From contig CANROL010000035.1 in the NCBI GenBank assembly GCA_947632255.1, positions 1 through 9,190 of the forward strand: a DNA stretch of 9,190 nucleotides, given 5' to 3'. A model generated the notes under the pieces. The model did not search any database and was not told the origin of the DNA. It saw nothing but the letters and a program-made list of their open reading frames with translations. The DNA is from an uncultured Bacilli bacterium. GTDB taxonomy: Bacteria > Bacillota_I > Bacilli_A > RF39 > UBA660. The translations under genes were made by a program, and so were the position numbers. This document shows positions 1 to 5,895 of this stretch, one piece after another (the stretch's first letter is position 1; every line of letters starts with the position of its first letter).

Positions 1-113
1 CAGTAAAAAAGGCAGAAAAAGAATATGAAAAATATAAAGTTATACAAGATAGAAACTATGTATCAGATTTTGATAAATTAATGAATGAAACAAAACAAAT
101 AGAAAATAAATAA
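1..113 (+). CDS. C-terminal end of a RhuM-like protein (5' part outside window)
   Basis: An open frame enters from the left edge (first complete codon at 3) and stops at TAA 111-113, leaving 36 residues. The tail is charged and helical, with the segment AEKEYEKYKVIQDRNYVSDF followed by DKLMNE. From memory this strongly resembles the last residues of Firmicute RhuM-family (virulence RhuM) proteins, which end with an A-E-x-E-Y-x-K-(F/Y)-(R/K)-V-I-Q-D and Y-x-S-D-F-D pattern. RhuM proteins are of uncertain function and are common on phages, pathogenicity islands and defence islands. The stop, frame and truncation by the window edge are seen directly. The family call rests on a short tail and could be wrong. 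The next gene starts 77 bases downstream. Confidence 0.5.
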   Translation, partial: VKKAEKEYEKYKVIQDRNYVSDFDKLMNETKQIENK

Positions 114-174
114 TTATACATTTAATAAAAAAATGATAAATTTATTGTTGAAAAAAGCATTAATAATGTAATAA

Positions 175-180
175 AAAGGA
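175..180 (+). promoter_or_regulatory. Ribosome binding site that fixes the GNAT start at ATG 191
   Basis: AAAGGA lies 10 bases before ATG 191 but only one base before the possible GTG start at 182. The distance therefore supports ATG 191 as the real start. Confidence 0.6.
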
Positions 181-190
181 TGTGATTTCT

Positions 191-721
191 ATGAATGATG
201 TTAATATTAGATTATTGAAAGATATTGATACAGATTATAAATTATTAGAAAAATGGTATCAAGAAGAGGAAATTTATTCTAGTTTTGAACAAAGAAAATT
301 AAATTATCAAGAAATAAAAGAAAAATATTATCCTAGAACTTTAAAATCAGCGAAAGTTCCAGTTTATATGATTGAATATAAAAAAAGACCTGTTGGTATT
401 ATTCAATATAAATTAGTAGATACTGAAAATAAAGAATTGTATAATCTAAAAGGTAATTATATTTATGAAATTGATATATTTATTGGAGAATTAGGGGAAC
501 ATAATAAAGGAATTGGAAGTACTGCAATAAATATATTATCTAAATATTTATATAAAGAAAAAAAGGCTAAATTATTAGTAATGTGTCCTTTGAAAAATAA
601 TCAAAAGGCAATAAACTGCTATAAAAAATGTGGCTTTTATATAAAGAATTATTTTAAGACAAAAGATACAATAGGAATGATTCAAACATATGCTTTGATG
701 ATTAAAGAAAAATTAATGTAA
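191..721 (+). CDS. GNAT acetyltransferase, AAC(6')-like
   Basis: This encodes a 176-residue acetyl-CoA-dependent N-acetyltransferase, cytosolic by lack of signal or membrane segments. The layout follows aminoglycoside 6'-N-acetyltransferases of the AAC(6')-Ib / AAC(6')-Ie type. The N-terminal part has R-L-(7)-D-x-x-L-L-x-K-W near residues 7-22 and a Y-Y-P segment near 46-48. P-V-G-I-I-Q-Y follows at 67-73. Residues 92-100 read YEIDIFIGE, matching the (G)-(M/I)-D-(Q)-F-(I/L) strand that carries the catalytic Asp of AAC(6') enzymes, here D95. The acetyl-CoA loop HNKGIGS is at 104-110, and NNQKAINCYKKCGF at 136-149 is the usual GNAT motif B. Whether it acts on aminoglycosides is unknown; other amine substrates are possible. 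The usual DQ is DI here. The start is ATG 191, by Shine-Dalgarno spacing. It is the first of three closely spaced genes. Confidence 0.85.
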   Translation: MNDVNIRLLKDIDTDYKLLEKWYQEEEIYSSFEQRKLNYQEIKEKYYPRTLKSAKVPVYMIEYKKRPVGIIQYKLVDTENKELYNLKGNYIYEIDIFIGELGEHNKGIGSTAINILSKYLYKEKKAKLLVMCPLKNNQKAINCYKKCGFYIKNYFKTKDTIGMIQTYALMIKEKLM

Positions 722-726
722 TAATT

Positions 727-731
727 GGAGG
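727..731 (+). promoter_or_regulatory. Ribosome binding site that fixes the next start at ATG 740
   Basis: A perfect GGAGG lies 8 bases before ATG 740. An upstream in-frame TTG at 725 overlaps this site and so cannot be the start it serves. Confidence 0.75.
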
Positions 732-739
732 TTATAAAA

Positions 740-1033
740 ATGAATTTAGAAAAAAATAAAGAAGAATTAAGTGTTAATATTTTAAAATATAATGAAATAA
801 TGAGAAGATATCGAAATGGAGAATTTGGTGATAATCATTTAACATTAAGAGAAATATTGAATGCAGCAGGTGAAACAGATTTATTAGATAGAATGACTTT
901 AAGTGATTTAGAATATTTAACTTTAAACAGCAGTGGTTTTCTTAAATTGTTATTTATAAATTTACAAAAAGAAAAATTAAATGAATTAAAAACAAAGATT
1001 ACTAAAGATGAATGTAATTCTAAAACTAGATAG
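740..1033 (+). CDS. Small protein of unknown function, 97 residues
   Basis: I do not recognise this protein. It is 97 residues, charged and probably all-helical and soluble. Visible features are a Y-N-E-I-M-R-R-Y-R-N-G segment (17-27), an L-R-E-I-L-N-A-A-G stretch (36-44), a D-R-M-T-L-S-D-L-E-Y-L segment (50-60), and a lysine-rich tail. There is no cysteine motif, signal peptide or membrane helix. The two central amphipathic stretches could form a small helical bundle or protein-interaction module, but that is inference. A strong GGAGG and good codon continuity make it a real gene. It sits 18 bases after the acetyltransferase and 10 bases before the S51-type peptidase, so the three are probably co-transcribed. 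Confidence 0.7.
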   Translation: MNLEKNKEELSVNILKYNEIMRRYRNGEFGDNHLTLREILNAAGETDLLDRMTLSDLEYLTLNSSGFLKLLFINLQKEKLNELKTKITKDECNSKTR

Positions 1034-1043
1034 TGAGGATTAA

Positions 1044-1724
1044 ATGCGTGAAAGTATATTATGTAGTAAAATAACGTCTTGTTATCAGTTATGTCATAAT
1101 TTTTTAAAATCTCGATTAGATGAAAATAGTAAAGTGGTAATTTTGCCGTGGGCTTTTCCTCATGAATTAGATTATCATAAATTTCAAAATGAATATTTTA
1201 AAGAAGGCTCAGAAAAGTATAATAAATATGTATTACCTTTATTAGATTTAGGAGTTTTAAAGGATAATATAAATATTTTAAATCCTTACTATCCTATACA
1301 TGCTAGTATGAAAAATTTAATATTAAATTCTGATTGTATGATTTTACCGGGAGGAAATCCTGAAATGATGTTTCAAAAAGTAGTTCATGATTTTGAATTT
1401 TTATCTTATATTAAACATTATGATAAATTAATTATTGGGGAAAGTGCGGGTGCGGAATTACAATTAAGAAGATATTTTATTACTGCTAAAAATAATTATT
1501 ATAAATACTTTGCTTTTTATGATGGCTTTGGAGTTTTGGATGATGATTTTTATTTTGATGTCCATTCTTCTAATAATTATAGATATTTAAAAAAATTGGA
1601 AGATGTAGCTCGAAAAACTAAAAAAGATGTTTATGCTATATTTGATGATGGGGCTATGATAATTAATCGAGAGACTAAAAAAATATATATTAAAGGTCAT
1701 GTTATAAAATATGATGGGAAATAA
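1044..1724 (+). CDS. Peptidase S51 family protein (dipeptidase E / PepE-like)
   Basis: At 226 residues this matches the usual length of alpha-aspartyl dipeptidase (PepE) and relatives, cytosolic serine peptidases with a class I glutamine-amidotransferase-like fold. PepE cleaves Asp-X dipeptides; related members include cyanophycinase and peptide-releasing enzymes. Seen in the sequence: strand VVILPWAF near 31-38; I-L-P-G-G-N at 100-105, which forms the oxyanion loop; the nucleophile elbow G-E-S-A-G-A at 132-137 with Ser134; and F-D-V-H-S-S with His174 as the likely catalytic histidine. AIFDDGAMIIN near 208-218 corresponds to the conserved C-terminal strand with an acidic residue before Gly. 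Substrate is not evident, so no gene name is given. ATG 1044 has GTGAGG at 1033-1038. It is the last gene of the left-hand run, and no convincing terminator follows. Confidence 0.85.
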   Translation: MRESILCSKITSCYQLCHNFLKSRLDENSKVVILPWAFPHELDYHKFQNEYFKEGSEKYNKYVLPLLDLGVLKDNINILNPYYPIHASMKNLILNSDCMILPGGNPEMMFQKVVHDFEFLSYIKHYDKLIIGESAGAELQLRRYFITAKNNYYKYFAFYDGFGVLDDDFYFDVHSSNNYRYLKKLEDVARKTKKDVYAIFDDGAMIINRETKKIYIKGHVIKYDGK

Positions 1725-1759
1725 AATATAAAATTGTAGACACATTTAAAATAGTTTAC

Positions 1760-1788
1760 TTGCGTAGGCTCTTTTTTTATTGTATACT
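1760..1788 (+). promoter_or_regulatory. Likely sigma-A promoter of the peptide/repeat-protein/HExxH operon
   Basis: A -35 box TTGCGT (1760-1765) and a -10 box TATACT (1783-1788) are separated by exactly 17 bases. Transcription would begin near 1795, about 26 bases before ATG 1821. The -10 matches five of six consensus positions, the -35 three. A T7 tract lies in the spacer at 1772-1778. Confidence 0.55.
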
Positions 1789-1806
1789 TATTATAAGATA
1801 TGATAA

Positions 1807-1812
1807 GTGAGG
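1807..1812 (+). promoter_or_regulatory. Ribosome binding site selecting ATG 1821
   Basis: GTGAGG sits 8 bases before ATG 1821. It is only two bases from the in-frame ATG at 1815 and lies downstream of the ATG at 1800, so 1821 is the best start. Confidence 0.65.
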
Positions 1813-1820
1813 TAATGCTA

Positions 1821-2003
1821 ATGGAAACTCAAAAATGGAATTATAAAGGTGAGGAAATAGATGTTCCAATTGTAGGAAAAGAAGATATTGATAGACCTAT
1901 AACTGATTTAGATGAGACAATGGAAATACCTCTAAATGATATTAATAACGAATTAGATAAAACTATAGAAATATCTATTCAAGAAGGTGAAGATTATGAA
2001 TAA
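1821..2003 (+). CDS. Acidic 60-residue peptide with a 15-residue internal repeat
   Basis: I do not recognise this protein. It is 60 residues with 19 acidic and 5 basic residues, no membrane helix, no cysteine and no signal peptide. The C-terminal half contains a degenerate duplication with a 15-residue period. LDETMEIPL (30-38) aligns with LDKTIEISI (45-53), keeping L, D, T, E and I in register. Each copy centres on a threonine (T33, T48) in an acidic context with isoleucine three positions later. This could be a binding peptide, a modified substrate, an antitoxin-like partner or a scaffold; nothing decides between these. It is the first gene behind the 1760-1788 promoter and overlaps the start of the 552-residue gene by 8 bases, so the two are translationally coupled. 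Confidence 0.6.
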   Translation: METQKWNYKGEEIDVPIVGKEDIDRPITDLDETMEIPLNDINNELDKTIEISIQEGEDYE

Positions 2004-3654
2004 TTATTTATTAATGCAATCTTTTTTAGATATTATAAAAGAGTTAGCTATTTCTAATCCTAATAAAGAAGTTACTAGTGATGTTGTTTATTCAGTTTTA
2101 ATAAGATATAATATTCCTACGAATCTAAAGTCCTTAGAAAATATCCAAGAATTATATAGTAATTTTTATAAGCGTTATCGAAAAAATGATAATATAAATG
2201 TTTTTGAAATACAAAATTTTAATTTTTTGATGTTCAGTAATGGAAGAATAAGTGGTAATGAAATTAAGTTATATTTACCATATGATGCTAAACATATTTC
2301 TAAAGCAGGGGAAATGATATTTGATTTTTTAGCTAAAAATAATATTACTCATCAATCTAAAATGGCACATGTAGTTCGTAATGATGATTTAGTAATTAGA
2401 GTTAATACCTTAGAAGATGCTAATTCAATTATAAATTTTATTAATGGTAATAATTATTTAAGAAGTAATTTATTAAATGTTAATCCTTTTTTACCTAATC
2501 AAAATGGAATAGGTATTACAATGGATAATGGTTATTCTTTTAATGATGTTTTATGTAATATTATCGCAGATTTAGTTTATTTATTAAAAAAAGAAAATAG
2601 ATTAAATGATTTAAATATAGTAATGTTAAATGAATTTATTAATCAACAAAAAGAGACAATTTATGATTTAGATAAGAAAGATATTTATACTTTATTATCT
2701 AAAACAACAAGATCAGATTTTCAAATTGAAGAATTTTATATTCATGCTAAAAATAAATTATTAGATGATTATACTGAGAATCGAGAAAGAATAACGGATG
2801 ATAATTATTATTTAAAAAAAGCTCTTCAAATAAATGAGAAATATTATCCTGGTTATGGGGCTCAAGTTTTAAAAAGATATAGTAAAGGTGATGATTTAGG
2901 ATTTACACGAAAAGAAAATGCTCGTGATATTTTAAATAGACATGTAGCACCAGAAAAAGTTGAACTTACAGTTTTAAAATATTTAGCTAGTAAAAAGATA
3001 TTTTATCAAAATGAAGATGATTTATATAAAGTATATGTTAATAATATTTTAGAAATTGAAAATAAAAAAGTTGATTCTAATTTACCTCTTAGTTCTTATT
3101 TAGAACAAGCTGTTAGGATAACAGAAAAATATCATCCAGGATATGGAGTGCTTGCTTTAAAACAATATGTTTTTGGTAATGCTTTAGGTTTTACAAGAAG
3201 TGAAGGAGCTCGCGATATTATTCTTAATAATATTAAACCTGGTATGGTTAAAGCAATTATAATAGAATATTTAAATAGACGAGGAATTAAGTATTATAAT
3301 GAAAGTGAAATATATGAATTATTTGTAAATCATATTTTAAATGTTAATAGAAATATGAATAATACTGAAAATATTGGTAGTGCTTTAATTGAAACTTTAA
3401 AAAATGCTTATTTAAATACTAAACAAGTTTATAATGATGCTCAAGCTCAAGCGGCTTTAAAACATTTATTAGAAGAAGGTAATTTAGGATATTTTACTAA
3501 TAGGTTTAATGATCGCGATACTTTACAAAAGATGATTAAAGGGCAAAATAGTAAATTGTGTATTCAAGAATATTTAGGGGAAGATTATTATACTGCTTCT
3601 ACAGATGTTATTATTGAGGCTTTTATAGAAAACTTAAACGCAAGGCATATTTAG
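1996..3654 (+). CDS. 552-residue protein with three C-terminal ~96-residue repeats, unknown function
   Basis: I do not recognise this family with confidence. The start is ATG 1996, served by GAAGGTGA at 1984-1990; a GTG at 1987 lies inside that site. Residues 1-75 are helical. Residues from about 85 to 185 look like a separate alpha/beta domain, with I-K-L-Y-L-P-Y-D-A-K-H, F-D-F-L-A-K-N-N-I-T-H-Q-S-K, R-N-D-D-L-V-I-R-V and N-P-F-L-P-N. A helical linker follows. Residues 272-367, 368-463 and 464-552 form three tandem repeats, sharing P-G-Y-G, L-G-(F/Y)-(F)-T-R/N and A-R-D/D-R-D signatures. There is no tryptophan, signal peptide or membrane helix, so it is probably a cytosolic multi-domain interaction protein. 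The HELEH protein gene begins 2 bases after its stop, and the acidic peptide overlaps its start, suggesting a three-part functional unit. Confidence 0.75.
   Translation: MNNYLLMQSFLDIIKELAISNPNKEVTSDVVYSVLIRYNIPTNLKSLENIQELYSNFYKRYRKNDNINVFEIQNFNFLMFSNGRISGNEIKLYLPYDAKHISKAGEMIFDFLAKNNITHQSKMAHVVRNDDLVIRVNTLEDANSIINFINGNNYLRSNLLNVNPFLPNQNGIGITMDNGYSFNDVLCNIIADLVYLLKKENRLNDLNIVMLNEFINQQKETIYDLDKKDIYTLLSKTTRSDFQIEEFYIHAKNKLLDDYTENRERITDDNYYLKKALQINEKYYPGYGAQVLKRYSKGDDLGFTRKENARDILNRHVAPEKVELTVLKYLASKKIFYQNEDDLYKVYVNNILEIENKKVDSNLPLSSYLEQAVRITEKYHPGYGVLALKQYVFGNALGFTRSEGARDIILNNIKPGMVKAIIIEYLNRRGIKYYNESEIYELFVNHILNVNRNMNNTENIGSALIETLKNAYLNTKQVYNDAQAQAALKHLLEEGNLGYFTNRFNDRDTLQKMIKGQNSKLCIQEYLGEDYYTASTDVIIEAFIENLNARHI
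2809..3651 (+). repeat. Three tandem coding repeats, 96-residue period
   Basis: The units are 2809-3096, 3097-3384 and 3385-3651. Units 1 and 2 are both exactly 288 bases and share, in register, Y-L-x-x-A, I-x-E-K-Y-x-P-G-Y-G, L-K-x-Y, G-x-x-L-G-F-T-R, A-R-D-I, I/V-x-P, E/K-Y-L, Y-x-N-E and V-N-x-I-L. Unit 3 is diverged and shorter (89 residues). It keeps A-L-K, G-N-L-G-Y-F-T, D-R-D, Q-E-Y-L and F-I-E-N-L-N. The DNA itself has diverged, so this is an old protein-level duplication rather than a recombining DNA repeat. Confidence 0.8.
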
Positions 3655-3656
3655 TT

Positions 3657-4511
3657 ATGATAATTAGTGATGAATTAAAAAAATTACAATATTTTTTAAA
3701 TATTTTAAGAGAAAAAGAAATTGATAATAATTTTTTATATGAATTTTATGAAGCTTTTGCTTTAAAAGAAAATAATAATTATTTAACTAATTTAAGTTTA
3801 GATAATAAAAGCGAGGGAAAATTACTTAGTTTTATTCCTAATAGTAATACTTTAAAATTAAATATAGATAGTTATTTATATACTGTTAATTATATTAAAG
3901 AAAGTTTTAAATATTTAAATAATTTAGAAAATGATTTAGATTATAATTATTATGTAGGTATTTATGTTTTATTACATGAATTAGAACATTCTTATCAGTA
4001 TTTAATGGCAGAAGGAAAAATAGAGGCTCCTTTAGTGGTTCTAAGTACTTATAAATTAATTTATGATTATATTTATAAAGAAAGAAAAATGAAAACAATT
4101 AAAGAAGCTTTAGAACAAAGGAAAAGAGTTTTAAGATTTCAAAAACAATGTGGTCATTTAGCTTTGGAAAGAAACGCGAATGTGGAAGCTTTAAATAAAA
4201 CTTTAGAACTTATTAAATTAGAAGGTAATATTGAAGAAGAATTATTATTTGAAGAAGCTTTGATGGTCAATATATTTATGGGTTATAGTGATGAACAACA
4301 AGGGGCTTTAATAGAAACAGTAAAATTATTAGATTTACTACCTAATTTAAAAGGTAAAGAACAAATAAATAGCTATGATTTCTTTACTAAATTAAGATAT
4401 GGAATGGCTTTAAATAAAAATGAATTAGAAAAGTTAGTTAATATTATTTTAAATGCAAATGATAAAAGATTTGTTAATATTAAAAAGAATATGCGAGTTA
4501 AGAGAAAATAA
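3657..4511 (+). CDS. HExxH-motif protein, putative zinc metallopeptidase, 284 residues
   Basis: The helix GIYVLLHELEHSYQYLM at about 101-117 contains H107-E108-L-E-H111, the HExxH arrangement of zinc-dependent peptidases, where the two His bind zinc and the Glu activates water. A candidate third ligand lies in ALERNANVEA (169-178; E171 or E177), about 60 residues on. That layout resembles gluzincin or ImmA/IrrE-type proteins, which have a second-helix Glu in an ExxA-like context. The rest is helical, with no signal peptide or membrane segment, so it would act in the cytosol. I cannot place it in a named family. ATG 3657 is two bases after the preceding stop, and only a weak AAGG (3642-3645) precedes it, so translation is probably coupled to the repeat protein. 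Catalytic activity is inferred from the motif alone. Confidence 0.75.
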   Translation: MIISDELKKLQYFLNILREKEIDNNFLYEFYEAFALKENNNYLTNLSLDNKSEGKLLSFIPNSNTLKLNIDSYLYTVNYIKESFKYLNNLENDLDYNYYVGIYVLLHELEHSYQYLMAEGKIEAPLVVLSTYKLIYDYIYKERKMKTIKEALEQRKRVLRFQKQCGHLALERNANVEALNKTLELIKLEGNIEEELLFEEALMVNIFMGYSDEQQGALIETVKLLDLLPNLKGKEQINSYDFFTKLRYGMALNKNELEKLVNIILNANDKRFVNIKKNMRVKRK

Positions 4512-4533
4512 TAAATAGTGGGAGGTAAAATAA

Positions 4534-4779
4534 ATGCAAGAACTTAAAATAAATGGAATATATCGTCATTTTAAAGGGGATTATTATTTAGTTATTGATA
4601 TTGTTAATCATTCCGAAACTAAAGAAAAATATGTTTTATATCGGGCTTTATATGGTGATAATAAGTTATGGATTAGACCATTAGAGATGTTTTTAAGTGA
4701 AGTAGATCATGAAAAGTATCCTGATGTAACGCAAAAATATCGTTTTCAATTACAAGATATAAAAAGTGTTAATAATTAA
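4534..4779 (+). CDS. DUF1653 family protein
   Basis: This 81-residue protein matches the DUF1653 (PF07866) pattern very well. It has G-I-Y-R-H-F-K-G-x-Y-Y-L-V (8-20), then V-L-Y-R-A-L-Y-G-D (34-42), then L-W-I-R-P-L-E-M-F-L (45-54), and the closing Y-P-D-V-x-Q-K-Y-R-F (62-71). The family is a small SH3-like beta protein found in many bacteria, often alone or fused to other domains, with no firmly established function. ATG 4534 has an excellent GGGAGG at 4520-4525. It follows the HELEH gene by 22 bases and is followed at once by a terminator whose stem includes the end of this gene, so it is likely the last gene of the operon starting at 1760. Its membership of the same functional unit is uncertain, since the family usually stands alone. 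Confidence 0.9.
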   Translation: MQELKINGIYRHFKGDYYLVIDIVNHSETKEKYVLYRALYGDNKLWIRPLEMFLSEVDHEKYPDVTQKYRFQLQDIKSVNN

Positions 4780-4798
4780 AGAGTTATTAACATTTTTT
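4761..4798 (+). terminator. Rho-independent terminator overlapping the DUF1653 stop codon
   Basis: Bases 4766-4775 (GTGTTAATAA) pair with 4784-4793, including one G-T wobble, around an 8-base loop that holds the stop codon. A T6 run at 4793-4798 follows. An upstream A tract at 4761-4765 can pair with the T run, so it might also work on the opposite strand. The stem is AT-rich, as expected in this genome. Confidence 0.75.
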
Positions 4799-4853
4799 AT
4801 ATTATTTATTATTAAATATTGTATTTATTATTTAAATTCTAATAAGATTAAAC

Positions 4854-4882
4854 ATGCATTAATATCTATAAATAAGTATAAT
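4854..4882 (+). promoter_or_regulatory. Possible promoter of the membrane protein gene
   Basis: A consensus -10 box TATAAT (4877-4882) precedes the gene. The 17-base-spaced -35 position (4854-4859, ATGCAT) is poor. Transcription would start near 4889, leaving a leader of about 18 bases. The upstream terminator means a promoter is needed here, which supports the call. Confidence 0.45.
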
Positions 4883-4906
4883 GGTTTTAGAAGTGAGTTG
4901 GTTTAG

Positions 4907-5809
4907 ATGCAAGATACTTTGAAAAATGTTGGACATATTTTATTAAAAATATTAATTATTATAACTTTTCCAATATGGTTTTTTTGGAAAATATTATTTG
5001 TTAGAAAACCAGAAAAGAAGTTCAAAAATGTTAGTATGTCTAAAAAGGTATTTCGCATAGTTAGAGCACCCATAACTTTACCTTTAAAATTTATATGCTT
5101 TATGTTTATTATTAGTTTAGAGATTGTAGTAGTTTATAAAGTTAGATATTCATTTGCAACTTATCCTTTAACAAGAATGGCTGTTTATAATTATTATACT
5201 AAAGGAGTAAATAAAATAGATTCATTGATGGGAATAGAACCTGTTTATGCGGTAGATATTAATGATCATAAAGAAGAATTTAAAAAAGCTTTTAGTTTTA
5301 TTGATAAATGGGATTTGAATTCAAAAAATAAAATGTACGTAGTTTTGGATGCAGAAGTTACCAAGCTTAGTTTTAAATTTATTGATGATAAAACAACTAG
5401 TTATATCTTAAATAAATTTAATACAGATGAAGTATTTAGAGAGGATATACATAATATTGCCAAAAATATAAATAGTTTAATTAAAAGATTTATTAGGGAA
5501 TATCCTGAACAAGTGCCATTTGATGATTTTGATTTTATTATAAATAGTGTTGCTAGTGTTGGTAGTTTAAGTGTTGATTATAGACAAGTTTTAGATGTTG
5601 CCGGTCCTATTTTAAAATGGATAATTAAAGAGTATAATGTCGAAATAACCGAAACAGAAATTCCAGAAGATGCTTTAAATATGATGATAGATGCCATGAC
5701 TGTTTATAGTAAAGGTAAATCTATTAAAGAAACATATGATTATTTAAATGAAATATATACTCAAAATAATACAACTGTAATTGAAAGTACAGTTGCTAAT
5801 CCTAATTAA
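4907..5809 (+). CDS. Two-pass membrane protein of unknown function, 300 residues
   Basis: I do not recognise this protein. Two hydrophobic helices, about residues 10-32 and 55-77, flank a strongly basic loop (RKPEKKFKNVSMSKKVFRIVR). By the positive-inside rule that loop is cytoplasmic, placing the long C-terminal region (about 80-300) outside the membrane. The C-terminal region is charged and mostly helical, with no cysteine, no HExxH and no nucleotide-binding motif. It has a threonine/asparagine-rich end (287-300). The start ATG 4907 has a modest AAGTGAG at 4891-4897. The gene stands alone between the 4761-4798 terminator and a hairpin at 5815, with its own likely promoter. It could be an envelope-associated protein; I cannot say more. 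Confidence 0.75.
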   Translation: MQDTLKNVGHILLKILIIITFPIWFFWKILFVRKPEKKFKNVSMSKKVFRIVRAPITLPLKFICFMFIISLEIVVVYKVRYSFATYPLTRMAVYNYYTKGVNKIDSLMGIEPVYAVDINDHKEEFKKAFSFIDKWDLNSKNKMYVVLDAEVTKLSFKFIDDKTTSYILNKFNTDEVFREDIHNIAKNINSLIKRFIREYPEQVPFDDFDFIINSVASVGSLSVDYRQVLDVAGPILKWIIKEYNVEITETEIPEDALNMMIDAMTVYSKGKSIKETYDYLNEIYTQNNTTVIESTVANPN

Positions 5810-5814
5810 TTACT

Positions 5815-5843
5815 AATATTTGAGAAAAAATCTCAAAAATATT
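5815..5843 (+). terminator. Hairpin after the membrane protein gene, abutting the next promoter
   Basis: TTTGAGA (5819-5825) pairs with TCTCAAA (5831-5837) around an A5 loop. After a two-base bulge the stem extends with AATA (5815-5818) against TATT (5840-5843). A T-rich stretch (GATATTTTTAT) follows but is not immediately adjacent, so termination may be weak. The 3' arm overlaps the -35 box of the ATPase promoter, so an operator role is also possible. Confidence 0.45.
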
Positions 5844-5870
5844 GATATTTTTATAAAAATAGCATATAAT
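5842..5870 (+). promoter_or_regulatory. Strong sigma-A promoter of the RloAB/AbiL-like pair
   Basis: TTGATA (5842-5847, five of six consensus) and TATAAT (5865-5870, perfect) are separated by 17 bases. Transcription would start near 5877, just ahead of AAGGAG (5881-5886) and ATG 5896, giving a leader of about 19 bases. Confidence 0.8.
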
Positions 5871-5895
5871 ATTTATATAAAAGGAGAAATGTTAT

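Noticed and set aside
145..172. Promoter TTGTTG with TGTAAT before the acetyltransferase gene
   Set aside because: The start of transcription would fall inside the ribosome binding site and remove part of it. No better pair was found in 114-174.
182..190. GTG start for the acetyltransferase
   Set aside because: It is one base from the Shine-Dalgarno sequence; ATG 191 has workable spacing.
725..739. TTG start for the 97-residue gene
   Set aside because: It overlaps the GGAGG that serves ATG 740.
1736..1778. Terminator after the S51 peptidase gene (weak stem GTAGAC/GTTTAC and a T7 tract)
   Set aside because: The six-base stem has a wobble and a 12-base loop, and is separated from the T tract by 12 bases, so it is not convincing.
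1987..1995. GTG start for the 552-residue gene
   Set aside because: It lies inside the Shine-Dalgarno sequence for ATG 1996.
3907..4098. Open frame of 63 codons on the minus strand
   Set aside because: It lies wholly inside the HELEH gene, has no ribosome binding site, and its composition is that expected from the antisense of AT-rich coding DNA.
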